Assembly: GCF_001299475.1 (NCBI RefSeq)
Contig: NZ_CYUJ01000003.1
Location: 128,409 to 192,408 of the forward strand
Direction of reading: 5' to 3'
Source of the DNA: Neofamilia massiliensis
GTDB taxonomy: Bacteria > Bacillota > Clostridia > Tissierellales > Peptoniphilaceae
Length of the DNA stretch: 64,000 bases
Made by a program: the position numbers and the translations under genes. Below the pieces are notes generated by a model, which saw nothing but the letters and a program-made list of their open reading frames with translations, did no database searches and was not told where the DNA came from. Positions 33,298 to 42,284 of the stretch are shown here, one piece after another (position 1 is the stretch's first letter; every line of letters begins with the position of its first letter).

Positions 33298-34920
33298 CTA
33301 AAATATCTTAATATTTTCCTCGCCAACTAGCTTTGTTAAAGTATCAATGTCTTTATTTATAGAAGCTTCTTTTTCATCTTCTATAAATTTTGCATTAATC
33401 TTCACACTAGTATTATAGAACAAACTAAGAACCTTTTCAACAAGTTCTCGGTTATTATCTTTTAGTAATTTGTCCATATGGAAATCATATTCCTTATGAA
33501 AACCAAAGGTAACTGTGTTATCTACACAATCGCTAATAGTTGCCTCAACAATAAATGCGTGGACCATTGGCTTTTCTTTTTTTATTTCTATTAAAATATC
33601 CTTCCAGTCCGAAATGATTCTCTCTTTAGTAAGTTTTGTGTCAGCAGGGCTTGAAGATGGTTTTTTAGAACTTTCTTCTAAGTCTAAAGATTTTTCTTCT
33701 GTCTGACTTGGACTAGTTTTTTTTGTTTCAATTTTTTTATTTTCTTTTTCTAAATTATCTTTTACATCAGCAGTTTTAACTTGAGTTTTTTCTTTTCTAG
33801 GAGTTTCTGGTCTCTCTTCTCTTGTAAAAACTTCAGACTTAAAATTTACCAGCTGAAAGACTTCTAAAAGAGTTATTTCCAAAAAAGCCCTTTGTTGTTG
33901 GGAGTATTTTATTTCATTAAGCTGGTTAATTAACTTTTCCATGGCCTGCAAAATTTTTTCTAAGGAAAGTTTTTTACTTTGATTAAGATAGGCTTCTACA
34001 TTAGATCTAATTAGTCTGTCTGCTGACTCAGGCGAAACCTTAGCTAGCATTAGATTTCTAAAGTGGTCTAAAATATCCTTAGCAAGTTGTTCTGTGTCCT
34101 TGCCTTGTAAAAGGGCTTGGTCAATCTCCTCAATAAGACTTGCTGCATCGTTTTCAATAATTGAGTCTACAATTTTTATAATGTTAGACTTGTCTACAAT
34201 GCCTAGTAGATTTATTGCGTAGTCATAAGTTATCTGGTCCCTGCCAGAAGAAACTAATTGCTCCAGTATTGACTGAGCGTCTCTCATTGATCCGTCTGCT
34301 GCATTTATTACTAGATTATAGGAATCATCGTCTATGGTTACTCCCTCTTTTTTTGCAATAGATTTTAAGGCCAAAAACATTTCATTTGTGTCTATGCGCT
34401 TAAATTGAAATTTTTGGCATCTTGATAAAATTGTAAGTGGAATTCTATCTGGCTCAGTGGTTGCAAGTATAAAAACCAAATGGTCTGGAGGCTCTTCTAA
34501 AATTTTTAAAAGTGCATTAAAGGCTCCCTTACTTAGCATGTGGACCTCGTCTATTATATAGACCTTGTACTTTAGTGATGTTGGCTGATAAAAGGCCCTG
34601 TCTTTTAAATCTCTAATATTATCAACGCCGTTGTTAGAAGCTGCGTCAATTTCTATAATGTCTATTGAAGATTCATCTAAACTTTCTAAGCAGTTTTCAC
34701 ACTTATTGCAAGGTTTGTTATCTGGGTCTAAACAGTTTATGGCTCTGGCAAATATTTTTGCACAAGAAGTCTTTCCTGTTCCCCTTGTTCCTGAAAACAA
34801 ATAAGCATGAGAAATTGTATTAGTTTGTATTTGATTTTGTAAAATTTTTGTTATATGGTCTTGACCTATTAAGTCTTCGAAAGTCTTAGGTCGATATTTT
34901 CTATAAATTGCCTTATACAT
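33298..34920 (-). CDS. dnaX: DNA polymerase III subunit gamma/tau
   Basis: This clamp-loader ATPase is 540 aa from the ATG at 34920, chosen because GGAGGT stands before MYKAIYRKYRPK and the preceding frame is not conserved. The AAA+ domain has Walker A SGTRGTGKTS, a four-Cys zinc site (CLDPDNKPCNKCENC) and a DEVHMLS box. Domain III follows, then a Lys/Glu-rich linker (about 380-430) and a tau-specific C-terminal domain. The linker contains a slippery A8 run with a stop in the -1 frame, so a shorter gamma form of about 402 aa may also be made. It leads the ybaB-recR-hutU operon. Confidence 0.95.
   Translation of the reverse strand: MYKAIYRKYRPKTFEDLIGQDHITKILQNQIQTNTISHAYLFSGTRGTGKTSCAKIFARAINCLDPDNKPCNKCENCLESLDESSIDIIEIDAASNNGVDNIRDLKDRAFYQPTSLKYKVYIIDEVHMLSKGAFNALLKILEEPPDHLVFILATTEPDRIPLTILSRCQKFQFKRIDTNEMFLALKSIAKKEGVTIDDDSYNLVINAADGSMRDAQSILEQLVSSGRDQITYDYAINLLGIVDKSNIIKIVDSIIENDAASLIEEIDQALLQGKDTEQLAKDILDHFRNLMLAKVSPESADRLIRSNVEAYLNQSKKLSLEKILQAMEKLINQLNEIKYSQQQRAFLEITLLEVFQLVNFKSEVFTREERPETPRKEKTQVKTADVKDNLEKENKKIETKKTSPSQTEEKSLDLEESSKKPSSSPADTKLTKERIISDWKDILIEIKKEKPMVHAFIVEATISDCVDNTVTFGFHKEYDFHMDKLLKDNNRELVEKVLSLFYNTSVKINAKFIEDEKEASINKDIDTLTKLVGEENIKIF
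33713..33724 (-). promoter_or_regulatory. Candidate programmed -1 frameshift site in dnaX
   Basis: On the minus strand the frame reads ACA AAA AAA ACT AGT, giving a heptamer A-AAA-AAA in the X-XXY-YYZ register at codons 399-401. After a -1 slip the next codons are AAC and TAG (33715-33713). The product would be about 402 aa, similar in proportion to gamma in E. coli. The same A8 run could also allow transcriptional slippage by one added A with the same result. No stimulatory structure was checked. Confidence 0.55.
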
Positions 34921-34960
34921 AAATACCTCCATTCTTATTATAACATTAAAAATAAAAATA

Positions 34961-34983
34961 GGACTGTACATTTAGTACAATCC
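34961..34983 (-). terminator. Intrinsic terminator of the pst-pho operon
   Basis: On the minus strand GGATTGTAC (34983-34975) pairs with GTACAGTCC (34969-34961) around TAAAT with one G-T pair, then TATTTTTATTTTT. It lies after phoR and before dnaX. Confidence 0.8.
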
Positions 34984-34998
34984 CATTTCAAAAATTTT

Positions 34999-36681
34999 TT
35001 ATTTTTTTAATCTAATAGTAAAGGTTGACCCCTTACCAAGCTCACTTTTTAAAATAATATCTCCATCTAAAATTCTCACAATGTGTTTTACTATAGATAG
35101 GCCTAGGCCTGATGAGTCCTTTTTGTTGTGGCTTTTGTCTACAGTATAAAATCTTTCAAAAATCCTAGCCTGGTCTTCTTTGGAAATTCCTAGACCTGTA
35201 TCTGAAAAGATTAAAAAAATATTTTTTAAGTCGTCTTTAATTTCAAGGCTAAGGTTTCCATTTTCCTTATTATATTTTATTCCATTGTCATAGAGATTTG
35301 TTATAAGCTCAGTAATTAAGCCCTTGTTAGTATTTATAAAAAGGCTATCTGGTCCTATAAAGTTTGTGTTTACTTTATTGGCTTGGGCCTTTGTTTCTAA
35401 GTTTTCTGTAATCTTTTTAGCTAGAGGAATTAGATCGATATTATCTTTTTCCAAAGCAGTTTTTTCTTCGTCTAACTTTGAAATTTTTATTATATCTTCT
35501 ATCATACTTAGTAGGTGTTTGCCTTCTTCGTAAATTATTCCAGCAAACTTTTTTGTATCTTCTTCTTTAACTAATCCTGCCATTAACATTTCTGCATAGC
35601 CGTTAATAGAAGTAAGAGGAGTTTTTAGCTCATGGGATACATTGGCAGAGAACTCGCTTCTTTGAATTTCAAGTAATTTTTCTTTAGTCTCATCTACTAA
35701 TAAAATTACATAGCCAATTTCTCTGTCGTTTTGCTCTACCTTTGAAAATAAGAGGTTTAAAATTTTTCCATCTTGGTGGATTTCGTAGGAAAAGCTTCCA
35801 TCGTCTTCGCCTAAGGCAGCTAGTATTTTTTCTTTTAAAGACCTATCTCTAAAAATATCAAAAAAGTACAGGCCCTTAAAGTCTAAGTCGTTTTTAGAAA
35901 CTTGGGAAAAGTTTATTGCAGCCTGGTTTATAGAAAGAATTTTTAAGTCCTGGTCTAAAAGAATCATTCCCTCTTCCATTTTTGAAATTATTGAATCTAT
36001 TGTAGAAGACTGCTCTTCTAACTTTTCAATTTTTCTGTCAATGTCCTTAGCTTGGTCTTCTATTATTCTAAGTAGAGGATAGATTTCCTTGTACTTAGGA
36101 TCTAAATTTATTTCATTTTTACCCGCCATCATAGCTTCATCTTCAATTACAGAAACTAAGTTGTCTATATTTTTCTCTGTTGCATAATAGGAAAAAAAAT
36201 AACCTATAGCTAAAATAATTAATAGATATGGTAGGCTTTCAGAAAAGTTTTTGAATAAATTATTGGTTTTAGTTAAAGTAAGCAGATAAGTTTCTTCACT
36301 TAAATTTGTCGCCAATAAATAATAGCTTTCTTTGTTTATCTTACTATATAAATTTGTAGGCTCTTTTTTTTCCAAAAAATCTTCATATTTTTCTAAGTGC
36401 AAGTCCTTGTCAATACTTTTTAAAATGTTCTCTAAGTCTTCTTGGCTATTTATTATAAAAAATTTAGAATTTTTGTTTTTGCTCAAATCTTTTAATATAG
36501 CATCTCTTTCATCTAGGTCTACGTCCTCTATTAAAGACATGGTATAGGTTCTTAGGTCTTTGTTGACTTGGATTTCTCTTTGGTAATTAATTTTATAAAA
36601 GTTGAAAAAAAAGACTGTAAAGCTTAAAAATATTCCTAGTAGCAAAAGCACTACTAGGGTTTTCATCATTTGTTTCTTCAC
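34999..36681 (-). CDS. phoR: PhoR-type sensor histidine kinase
   Basis: This 560-aa membrane kinase has two membrane segments (about residues 8-28 and 150-168) bounding an extracellular domain, then a PAS domain (about 235-335). The dimerisation/phosphoacceptor box is EFSANVSHELKTPLTSINGY, with ATP-binding boxes NLYDNGIKYN, FSDTGLGISKEDQARIFERF and SSGLGLSIVKHIV. It follows phoP by two bases and closes the phosphate operon, so it very likely senses phosphate through the Pst system and PhoU. Confidence 0.93.
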   Translation of the reverse strand: MKKQMMKTLVVLLLLGIFLSFTVFFFNFYKINYQREIQVNKDLRTYTMSLIEDVDLDERDAILKDLSKNKNSKFFIINSQEDLENILKSIDKDLHLEKYEDFLEKKEPTNLYSKINKESYYLLATNLSEETYLLTLTKTNNLFKNFSESLPYLLIILAIGYFFSYYATEKNIDNLVSVIEDEAMMAGKNEINLDPKYKEIYPLLRIIEDQAKDIDRKIEKLEEQSSTIDSIISKMEEGMILLDQDLKILSINQAAINFSQVSKNDLDFKGLYFFDIFRDRSLKEKILAALGEDDGSFSYEIHQDGKILNLLFSKVEQNDREIGYVILLVDETKEKLLEIQRSEFSANVSHELKTPLTSINGYAEMLMAGLVKEEDTKKFAGIIYEEGKHLLSMIEDIIKISKLDEEKTALEKDNIDLIPLAKKITENLETKAQANKVNTNFIGPDSLFINTNKGLITELITNLYDNGIKYNKENGNLSLEIKDDLKNIFLIFSDTGLGISKEDQARIFERFYTVDKSHNKKDSSGLGLSIVKHIVRILDGDIILKSELGKGSTFTIRLKK

Positions 36682-36683
36682 CT

Positions 36684-37352
36684 TTAGTCACCGATTTTAT
36701 AGCCAATATTTCTCACTGTGTGAATATACTTGGCCCAAGATCCTAGTTTATTTCTAAGAGTTGCTATGTGAACATCAACTGTTCTAGTTTCCCCTTGGAA
36801 GTCATAACCCCAAACTTTAGAAATAATTGTTTCTCTGTCTAAGACCAGGCCCTTGTTTTTTAGCATATACAAAAGTAGTTCAAACTCCTTGTAGGTAAGT
36901 TCTATAGGCTTACCTTCTAAGTCTATTTCTCTTTTGTTTTCATCTAGGGACAAGCCATTGTACTTATAAATACTTGTGTTAGATTCACTTTTAGACCTTC
37001 TCAGTAAGGCCTTGACTCTAGAAACTAATTCTAAAACAGAAAATGGCTTAGTAATATAGTCATCTGCTCCTTGGTCTAGGCCCTTAACCCTATCAAGTTC
37101 AGCTGACTTTGCAGTTAAAAGTATTACAGGCAGGTCTGTAGTTTTCTTATCATCTCTTAGATCTTTGAGAATAGAAATTCCATCTTGGCCAGGGAGCATA
37201 ATATCTAAAATTAATAATTCAACCTGGTCTTCTAAAAGATTTTCCTTTAAATTTTTCCCTGATTCAAAGGCTTTAACATTAAAGTCATAGGACTCTAGGG
37301 TATATTTTACAAGCTCTCTTATATTCTCGTCATCTTCTACTATATAGATCAT
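36684..37352 (-). CDS. phoP: PhoP/PhoB-type response regulator
   Basis: This OmpR-family regulator is 222 aa from the ATG at 37352, chosen because TAGGAG stands before MIYIVEDDENIRELV, which is where the receiver domain starts. The receiver has the acidic pocket (EDDE), the phosphoacceptor Asp in LLILDIMLPGQDG and the Lys in ITKPFSVLELV. The winged helix is at about 128-222 (ELTYKEFELLLYMLKNKG, TRTVDVHIATLRNKLG). It lies 11 nt after phoU. A repeated TTTACA box upstream of pstS is the probable target. Confidence 0.94.
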   Translation of the reverse strand: MIYIVEDDENIRELVKYTLESYDFNVKAFESGKNLKENLLEDQVELLILDIMLPGQDGISILKDLRDDKKTTDLPVILLTAKSAELDRVKGLDQGADDYITKPFSVLELVSRVKALLRRSKSESNTSIYKYNGLSLDENKREIDLEGKPIELTYKEFELLLYMLKNKGLVLDRETIISKVWGYDFQGETRTVDVHIATLRNKLGSWAKYIHTVRNIGYKIGD

Positions 37353-37363
37353 ACTAACTCCTA

Positions 37364-38014
37364 CTAATTTAAGTCTCTGTGCTTGCCAGTTTCTACATAG
37401 ACAACCCACTCAGCAATATTAGCTGCATGGTCACCAATTCTTTCTAAATACTTGCCAACTTGAATTAAATCGACAAATTGGTCAGCATAGGTCGAATCCT
37501 CTTTAATGGCATTGACACAGTTGTTTCTCACCTTTAAAAAACATTCGTCTATTAAATCATCTCTTTGTTGAATTTTTAAAGCTAGGTCTAAGTCGCCAAC
37601 TACATAAGAATCAATGGCAATTTTTAGCATATCTCTTACTTCCCTAAACATTGTAGAAAGAACTACAAGTTGTATTTTATAAGGCTTGTCTTCCATTTTT
37701 AAAATTAAGGCTGAAATGTCTTGGGTTTGGTCACCGATTCTCTCTAAGTCAGTAATTATTTTTAAGGCAGCTGTAAGTTTTCTAAGGTCAGTTGCTACAG
37801 GTTGTTGCCTAATAATAATTCTACTTACAAGGTCTTCAATGTCCTTTTCCATATCATCTACAAGAGGATCTCTTTTATAAATTTCACTGGCCAAGTCCTT
37901 GTCTTTGTTTACCAAGGCACTTTCTAAGTCTTTAAGTGAGTTTTCTACAAAAGAACACATGTCTACAATTTTTTCGTGAAGCTCTGTCATTTGCTTATCA
38001 AATTTTTTTCTCAT
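37364..38014 (-). CDS. phoU: Phosphate signalling protein PhoU
   Basis: This 216-aa all-helical protein has the two three-helix PhoU repeats (residues about 10-105 and 115-210, the second with RDDLIDECFLKVRNNC and YLERIGDHAANIAEWV). PhoU links the Pst transporter to the PhoR kinase and damps the response at high phosphate. It lies between pstB and phoP in one operon. Confidence 0.95.
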   Translation of the reverse strand: MRKKFDKQMTELHEKIVDMCSFVENSLKDLESALVNKDKDLASEIYKRDPLVDDMEKDIEDLVSRIIIRQQPVATDLRKLTAALKIITDLERIGDQTQDISALILKMEDKPYKIQLVVLSTMFREVRDMLKIAIDSYVVGDLDLALKIQQRDDLIDECFLKVRNNCVNAIKEDSTYADQFVDLIQVGKYLERIGDHAANIAEWVVYVETGKHRDLN

Positions 38015-38028
38015 AAGCCACCTTCCTT

Positions 38029-38781
38029 TTAACCAAATCTTCCTGTAACATATCTTTCTGTTTCTTCGTTTTTAGGTGTATTAAATATCTGATCAGTTTC
38101 TCCAAACTCTAATACCTTACCTTGTAAGAAAAAGGCTGTCTTGTCTGAAACTCTCGCTGCTTGTTGCATATTGTGAGTTACCATAACAATAGTGTACTTT
38201 TCCTTTAGTTCACTAACTAGGTCTTCTATTTTCATTGTAGAAATTGGGTCAAGAGCCGAAGTTGGTTCGTCCATTAGTAGGACTTCTGGCTCAACTGCCA
38301 AGGCTCTAGCTATACAAATTCTTTGTTGTTGGCCACCTGATAGGGATTTTGCATTTCTATTTAACTTGTCTTTAACTTCATCCCAAATAGCTGCATTTTT
38401 TAAAGATCTTTCTACAATTTCTTCTAAATCTTTTTTTGATTTTATACCATGGGTTCTAGGTCCGTAGGCAATGTTATCAAAGATAGACATTGGAAATGGA
38501 TTTGGATTTTGAAAAACCATGCCAACATTTTTTCTTAAAAGGTTTACGTCATATGATGGCTTATAAATATCTACTCCATCAATTTTAACTGTTCCATTTA
38601 TTTTACAATTTTCAACTAGGTCGTTCATTCTATTTAGGGTCTTAATAAAAGTTGATTTCCCACAACCTGATGGCCCTATAAAAGCTGTAACTTCATTGGC
38701 TTTTATATCCATATCAACTGAATATAAGGCCTGAAAGTCGCCATAGAACAAGTCTAGGTCTCTTACTTCAATTTTACTCAT
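38029..38781 (-). CDS. pstB: Phosphate ABC transporter ATP-binding protein PstB
   Basis: This 250-aa ATPase has Walker [12 protein letters not shown], the PstB-typical [20 protein letters not shown], signature [15 protein letters not shown], Walker [13 protein letters not shown] and the switch His in VMVTHNM. Its start overlaps the pstA stop by 4 nt. Confidence 0.97.
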   Translation of the reverse strand: MSKIEVRDLDLFYGDFQALYSVDMDIKANEVTAFIGPSGCGKSTFIKTLNRMNDLVENCKINGTVKIDGVDIYKPSYDVNLLRKNVGMVFQNPNPFPMSIFDNIAYGPRTHGIKSKKDLEEIVERSLKNAAIWDEVKDKLNRNAKSLSGGQQQRICIARALAVEPEVLLMDEPTSALDPISTMKIEDLVSELKEKYTIVMVTHNMQQAARVSDKTAFFLQGKVLEFGETDQIFNTPKNEETERYVTGRFG

Positions 38782-39623
38782 TTTTTTACTCCTGTCAATT
38801 TATTAGATAAATACACTGATAGTTGGTTTAAGATTATTACTAGAACAAGAAGTATTACTCCTGTTGCATAGGCCTGGTTAACATGGAAGCCTTCGTTTGA
38901 TAAGACATACATGTGTAAGGCCAGAGTTCTTCCAGATGAAAAAATACTATTTGGCATTTTTGTTGTTGAACCTAGGGTGTATAGTAAAGCTGCAGTTTCT
39001 CCAACAATTCTTCCTATGGCTAGAATTATACCAGCAACAATACCTGGCATAGCAGTTGGAAGAACAACTTTAAATATAGTTCTAAGCTTCCCTGCTCCAA
39101 GGGCAAATGATCCGTTTCTAAGATCTTGGTCTACAGATAGTAGAGCCTCTTCTGTTGACCTAATTATTAGTGGCAAAATCATTATAGCCACAGTTAGGAC
39201 ACCAGACAAAATCGAATAGGAAAAGTTCAGCCTGTTTACAAAAAACAACATACCAAATAAACCATAAATAATAGATGGAATTGCCGACAGAGTTTCAGCA
39301 GAAAGCCTAATTAAATCTACTAACTTGCTTCCCTTATTTGCATATTCAACTAAGTAAAATCCAGTAAAGACTCCAAGAGGACCAGAAATTAATATAGCTA
39401 AGAATACAAGAATAAGTGTAGTTATAATTGAAGACATCATAGATACATTTTCTGTTGTATAATTCCAAGCAAATAAATCTAAGTTTATATGTCTAATTCC
39501 ATTTGAAATAATATGAAATATCAAATACAAAAGTACAAAAAACGTTAAAAAGCAGGCAAGTTTAGTGAAAAAAGAAAAAACTATTGATCCAAAATCTTTT
39601 TTTGATTTAGATTTTTTATTCAT
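38778..39623 (-). CDS. pstA: Phosphate ABC transporter permease PstA
   Basis: This 281-aa permease has six hydrophobic segments and the inner-membrane coupling loop around [21 protein letters not shown], plus [15 protein letters not shown] near the middle, both typical of PstA. Its start overlaps pstC by 8 nt. Confidence 0.96.
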   Translation of the reverse strand: MNKKSKSKKDFGSIVFSFFTKLACFLTFFVLLYLIFHIISNGIRHINLDLFAWNYTTENVSMMSSIITTLILVFLAILISGPLGVFTGFYLVEYANKGSKLVDLIRLSAETLSAIPSIIYGLFGMLFFVNRLNFSYSILSGVLTVAIMILPLIIRSTEEALLSVDQDLRNGSFALGAGKLRTIFKVVLPTAMPGIVAGIILAIGRIVGETAALLYTLGSTTKMPNSIFSSGRTLALHMYVLSNEGFHVNQAYATGVILLVLVIILNQLSVYLSNKLTGVKK

Positions 39624-40485
39624 TGGCCATACCTCTTTTCTTTACAGCAAACAAGGCAGCGTTAATTATTAAAATAAATACAAATAAAACCAAACCTGAG
39701 GCAATTAGGGCTTCCCTATGTTGGCCTTGGGCATAGGCCATGTCTGTTACAACATTTGTAGTCAAGGTTCTTATACCCTTTAATGGATTAAAGGTAATTC
39801 TAGGTTGGCCGCCTGCAACGAGAATAACTGCCATTGTCTCTCCAATTGCCCTGCCTATACCTAATACAACTGATGCAAAAATCCCTGACTTTGCTGCAGG
39901 AATAACTACCTTATAAATTGATCTCTCTTCAGTGGCACCTAAGGCCAAGGATCCATTATAATAACTTTCTGGCACTGCCCTAATTGCGGATTCAGAAAGA
40001 GAAATTATTGTAGGTAAAATCATAATTGCAAGTAAAATTCCTGCTGCTAGTATGCTTGTTCCCTTACCAGAAAGGTTGTCTCTAATTAGGGGAACAATTA
40101 CAACTAAGGCAAAGAATCCATATACAATAGAAGGAATTCCAGCCATTAAATTTAGGGCAGGTTTTAAAAATTTATAAAGTTTTTTATTGCAAGATTTAGC
40201 CAAATATGCTGCAGTCAACACTCCAATAGGAATACCAATTACACAGGCTATTAGTGTTATATAAACTGTTCCCCAAATCATTGGCAAAATTCCAAATTGT
40301 GGATTTGAAGAAGTTGGTTTCCATTTTGTTCCTAATAAAAAATTTCCTAGGCCATAATCTTTTATAAAAGGAAGTCCGCCTTGAAAAATAAAAAAACAAA
40401 TTAATATTATTGACAAAACAGAAATTAAGGCAGAGATTAAAAAAACATATTTCATTAATGACTCTAAAAAATATTTTTTCTTCAT
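39616..40485 (-). CDS. pstC: Phosphate ABC transporter permease PstC
   Basis: This permease is 289 aa from the ATG at 40485, preferred because TTGGAG lies at proper distance; an upstream extension to 40515 is unlikely. It has six membrane segments, the family loop GTVYITLIACVIGIPIGVLT, the coupling loop LGATEERSIYKVVIPAAKSG and GIPSIVYGFFALVVI. It follows pstS after a 65-nt gap that holds a stem-loop. Confidence 0.96.
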   Translation of the reverse strand: MKKKYFLESLMKYVFLISALISVLSIILICFFIFQGGLPFIKDYGLGNFLLGTKWKPTSSNPQFGILPMIWGTVYITLIACVIGIPIGVLTAAYLAKSCNKKLYKFLKPALNLMAGIPSIVYGFFALVVIVPLIRDNLSGKGTSILAAGILLAIMILPTIISLSESAIRAVPESYYNGSLALGATEERSIYKVVIPAAKSGIFASVVLGIGRAIGETMAVILVAGGQPRITFNPLKGIRTLTTNVVTDMAYAQGQHREALIASGLVLFVFILIINAALFAVKKRGMANE

Positions 40486-40506
40486 AAGTTCTCCAATCTT
40501 AAAGAT

Positions 40507-40536
40507 AAAGCCCAAGGATTTTAATCCTCAGGCTTT
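40507..40536 (-). promoter_or_regulatory. Stem-loop between pstS and pstC
   Basis: On the minus strand AAAGCC-TG-AGGAT pairs with ATCCT-TG-GGCTTT around a TAAA loop, with an internal loop in the middle. It is not followed by a T run, so it is more likely a message-stabilising or partial-attenuation hairpin that favours high pstS expression than a full terminator. Confidence 0.6.
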
Positions 40537-40550
40537 TAAAGAATACTATC

Positions 40551-41516
40551 TTACTTTTCAAGGTCTGACCAAGTTAGTATTTCGCCAACGTAAATATTCT
40601 TAATTTGTTCAAGACTTAAATCGTCAAGTGGGTTTTCATTATTTACGATTACAGCAATTCCGTCCATGGCAATGGCTTGTGAAGTTAAGGCTTCAGCTTC
40701 TTCGCCTTTTAGTTCTCTAGATGCCATACCTATATTTGCTGATCCTTCCATAGCAGAAGTCATTCCTGCAGATGAACCAGTTGATTGAATTTCTATAGAT
40801 ACGCCTGGGTTTAATCCTTCATAAGCTTCTACTAGAGCTTCCATTAAAGGTGTAACAGAAGTTGAACCTGCTACAGTAATAGTTCCTTCAAGGTTTGCTG
40901 GTGTATAAGCTTCTCCATTTTCTAGTCCAACATAGCCTTGGTCGTTAATAATTTGTTGGCCTTCTGGGCTGGCAATAAATACTAATAAGTCTTTGCCAAT
41001 GTCTCCAATAACATCTTCTTTCCAAGCAAGGTTAAATGGTCTTGCAAGTTCATAGGTCTTATCTTTAACACCTTCAGCAGTAGCTGCTACTCCGTTTACT
41101 TTAAGGGCCTTAACTGTATCGTTTAAAGAACCAAGAGAAATATAACCAAGACCATTTGGGTCTCCTGCTACAGCTGTCATAACTCCATTTGTAGAGTTTT
41201 GGATCATAGCTTCTTCAGAAGTTTGGTCAACTTTTTCTCCGTCAACTTTTCCTTCTACACCTGTAATTTCAATAAAGGCTCCTCTTGTTCCAGATCCGTC
41301 TTCTCTTGAAACTAGTGTAATTTCAGCTGAAGTATCAAAATCTCCAGTAGCTTCTGGTGTTTCTTCTGCTTCTTTTTCTTCTACTTTAGCACTTTCTTCT
41401 GTTTGTGCTGGTGTTTCTTTTTCTCCAGTACTTTCATTAGCTTTGTCACCACAGGCTACTAGGCCTACTAGTAAAAGCATTACCATAAATACTGATGCAA
41501 TTTTTCTTAAGTTCAT
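40551..41516 (-). CDS. pstS: Phosphate-binding lipoprotein PstS with its two halves in swapped order
   Basis: This 321-aa lipoprotein (lipobox LVAC, C22; acidic linker 28-60) is the phosphate receptor of PstCAB. The half that is normally C-terminal (VSREDGSGTRGAF, STNGVMTAVAGDPNGLGYIS, SPEGQQIINDQGYV) comes first at about 64-200. The half that normally starts the mature protein (GTITVAGSTSVTPLMEALVE, STGSSAGMTSAMEG, MASRELKG, DGIAVIVNNENP, ending ILTWSDLEK) comes last at about 211-321. This is a circular permutation of the usual fold. Phosphate-binding motifs are all present, so it is probably functional. A Pho box lies upstream and a good ribosome site (AGGAGG) precedes the ATG. Confidence 0.9.
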   Translation of the reverse strand: MNLRKIASVFMVMLLLVGLVACGDKANESTGEKETPAQTEESAKVEEKEAEETPEATGDFDTSAEITLVSREDGSGTRGAFIEITGVEGKVDGEKVDQTSEEAMIQNSTNGVMTAVAGDPNGLGYISLGSLNDTVKALKVNGVAATAEGVKDKTYELARPFNLAWKEDVIGDIGKDLLVFIASPEGQQIINDQGYVGLENGEAYTPANLEGTITVAGSTSVTPLMEALVEAYEGLNPGVSIEIQSTGSSAGMTSAMEGSANIGMASRELKGEEAEALTSQAIAMDGIAVIVNNENPLDDLSLEQIKNIYVGEILTWSDLEK

Positions 41517-41596
41517 TAATGTTCCTCCTAGAAATTAATTATTTGTTTTAACAATATCTAGGATAGTCTAATTTTATTAGGTCTTTATATTTCTAT

Positions 41597-41613
41597 TGTA
41601 AAGTTCATGTAAA
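41597..41613 (-). promoter_or_regulatory. Pho box upstream of pstS (two TTTACA repeats, 11 bp apart)
   Basis: On the minus strand TTTACA-TGAAC-TTTACA gives two exact hexamers with an 11-bp period (41613-41608 and 41602-41597), about 85 nt before the pstS ATG. This spacing is what PhoP-type regulators of Gram-positive bacteria recognise as direct repeats on one face of the helix. phoP lies at the other end of the same operon. Confidence 0.65.
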
Positions 41614-41616
41614 GTT

Positions 41617-42192
41617 TTACAAATTCCCCTTGAGTTGGGCTTCTTCTGCATACTCGCTTAAAGCTGCTAGAGTCTCATTTACAAGCTCTTCTAAATCCAT
41701 ATTTAACATTTGCGCCCCATTTTCAATAATACTTCTATCAACACCTGCCGCAAATTTTTTGTCCTTGTATTTCTTTTTAAAAGACTTGTAGCTAAGATCT
41801 AAAACAGACTTAGATGGTCTCATTAAACAAGTAGCATTTATAAGGCCAGTTAGTTCATCAGTTGCATATAGGATTTTTTCCATTTGGCTCTCAGGCCTTA
41901 CATCAGTTCTCATTCCATAACCGTGGGCCATAATTGCCCTGATATAATCTTCTGGATAAGAATTTTCTCTCAAGATTTCTTCTGTCTTTTGGCAGTGAAG
42001 GTCTGGATACATTTCATAGTCCAGATCATGTAAAAATCCAATTATGGACCACTTCTCTTCATCTTCCCCATATTTCTTTGCAAAGTATCTCAAAGTTACT
42101 TCAACTTGTTTGGCGTGCCTATAAAGACTTTCAGACTTGTTGTATTTTAAAAATAAGTCTTCAGCGTCTTGTCTACTTGGTATATAAGTCAT
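41617..42192 (-). CDS. HD domain protein (putative metal-dependent phosphohydrolase)
   Basis: This 191-aa protein has an HD domain with H in YRHAKQVEVTLRYFA and the HD pair in IIGFLHDLDYEMYPD, then IRAIMAHGYG and YATDELTGLI. This arrangement is common in stand-alone HDIG-like hydrolases. The substrate is unknown. It is divergent from pepA (42285) and precedes pstS; the Pho box starts just after its stop. Confidence 0.88.
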   Translation of the reverse strand: MTYIPSRQDAEDLFLKYNKSESLYRHAKQVEVTLRYFAKKYGEDEEKWSIIGFLHDLDYEMYPDLHCQKTEEILRENSYPEDYIRAIMAHGYGMRTDVRPESQMEKILYATDELTGLINATCLMRPSKSVLDLSYKSFKKKYKDKKFAAGVDRSIIENGAQMLNMDLEELVNETLAALSEYAEEAQLKGNL

Positions 42193-42284
42193 AAGTTTCC
42201 CTCCTAATTTATTCTTACTACTATCATAACATTTTAGGAGAAAATATGATATTATAAGAATGATATTACTAATTGGAGGTATTT

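Noticed and set aside
34921-34998. Signal recognition particle RNA expected upstream of dnaX in many Firmicutes
   Set aside because: The gap is about 80 nt and is explained by a terminator and the dnaX ribosome site; no conserved SRP RNA sequence is seen.
37353-37409. Upstream 19-codon extension of phoP
   Set aside because: The receiver domain starts at MIYIVEDDE with a good ribosome site; the upstream codons overlap phoU and are not conserved in character.
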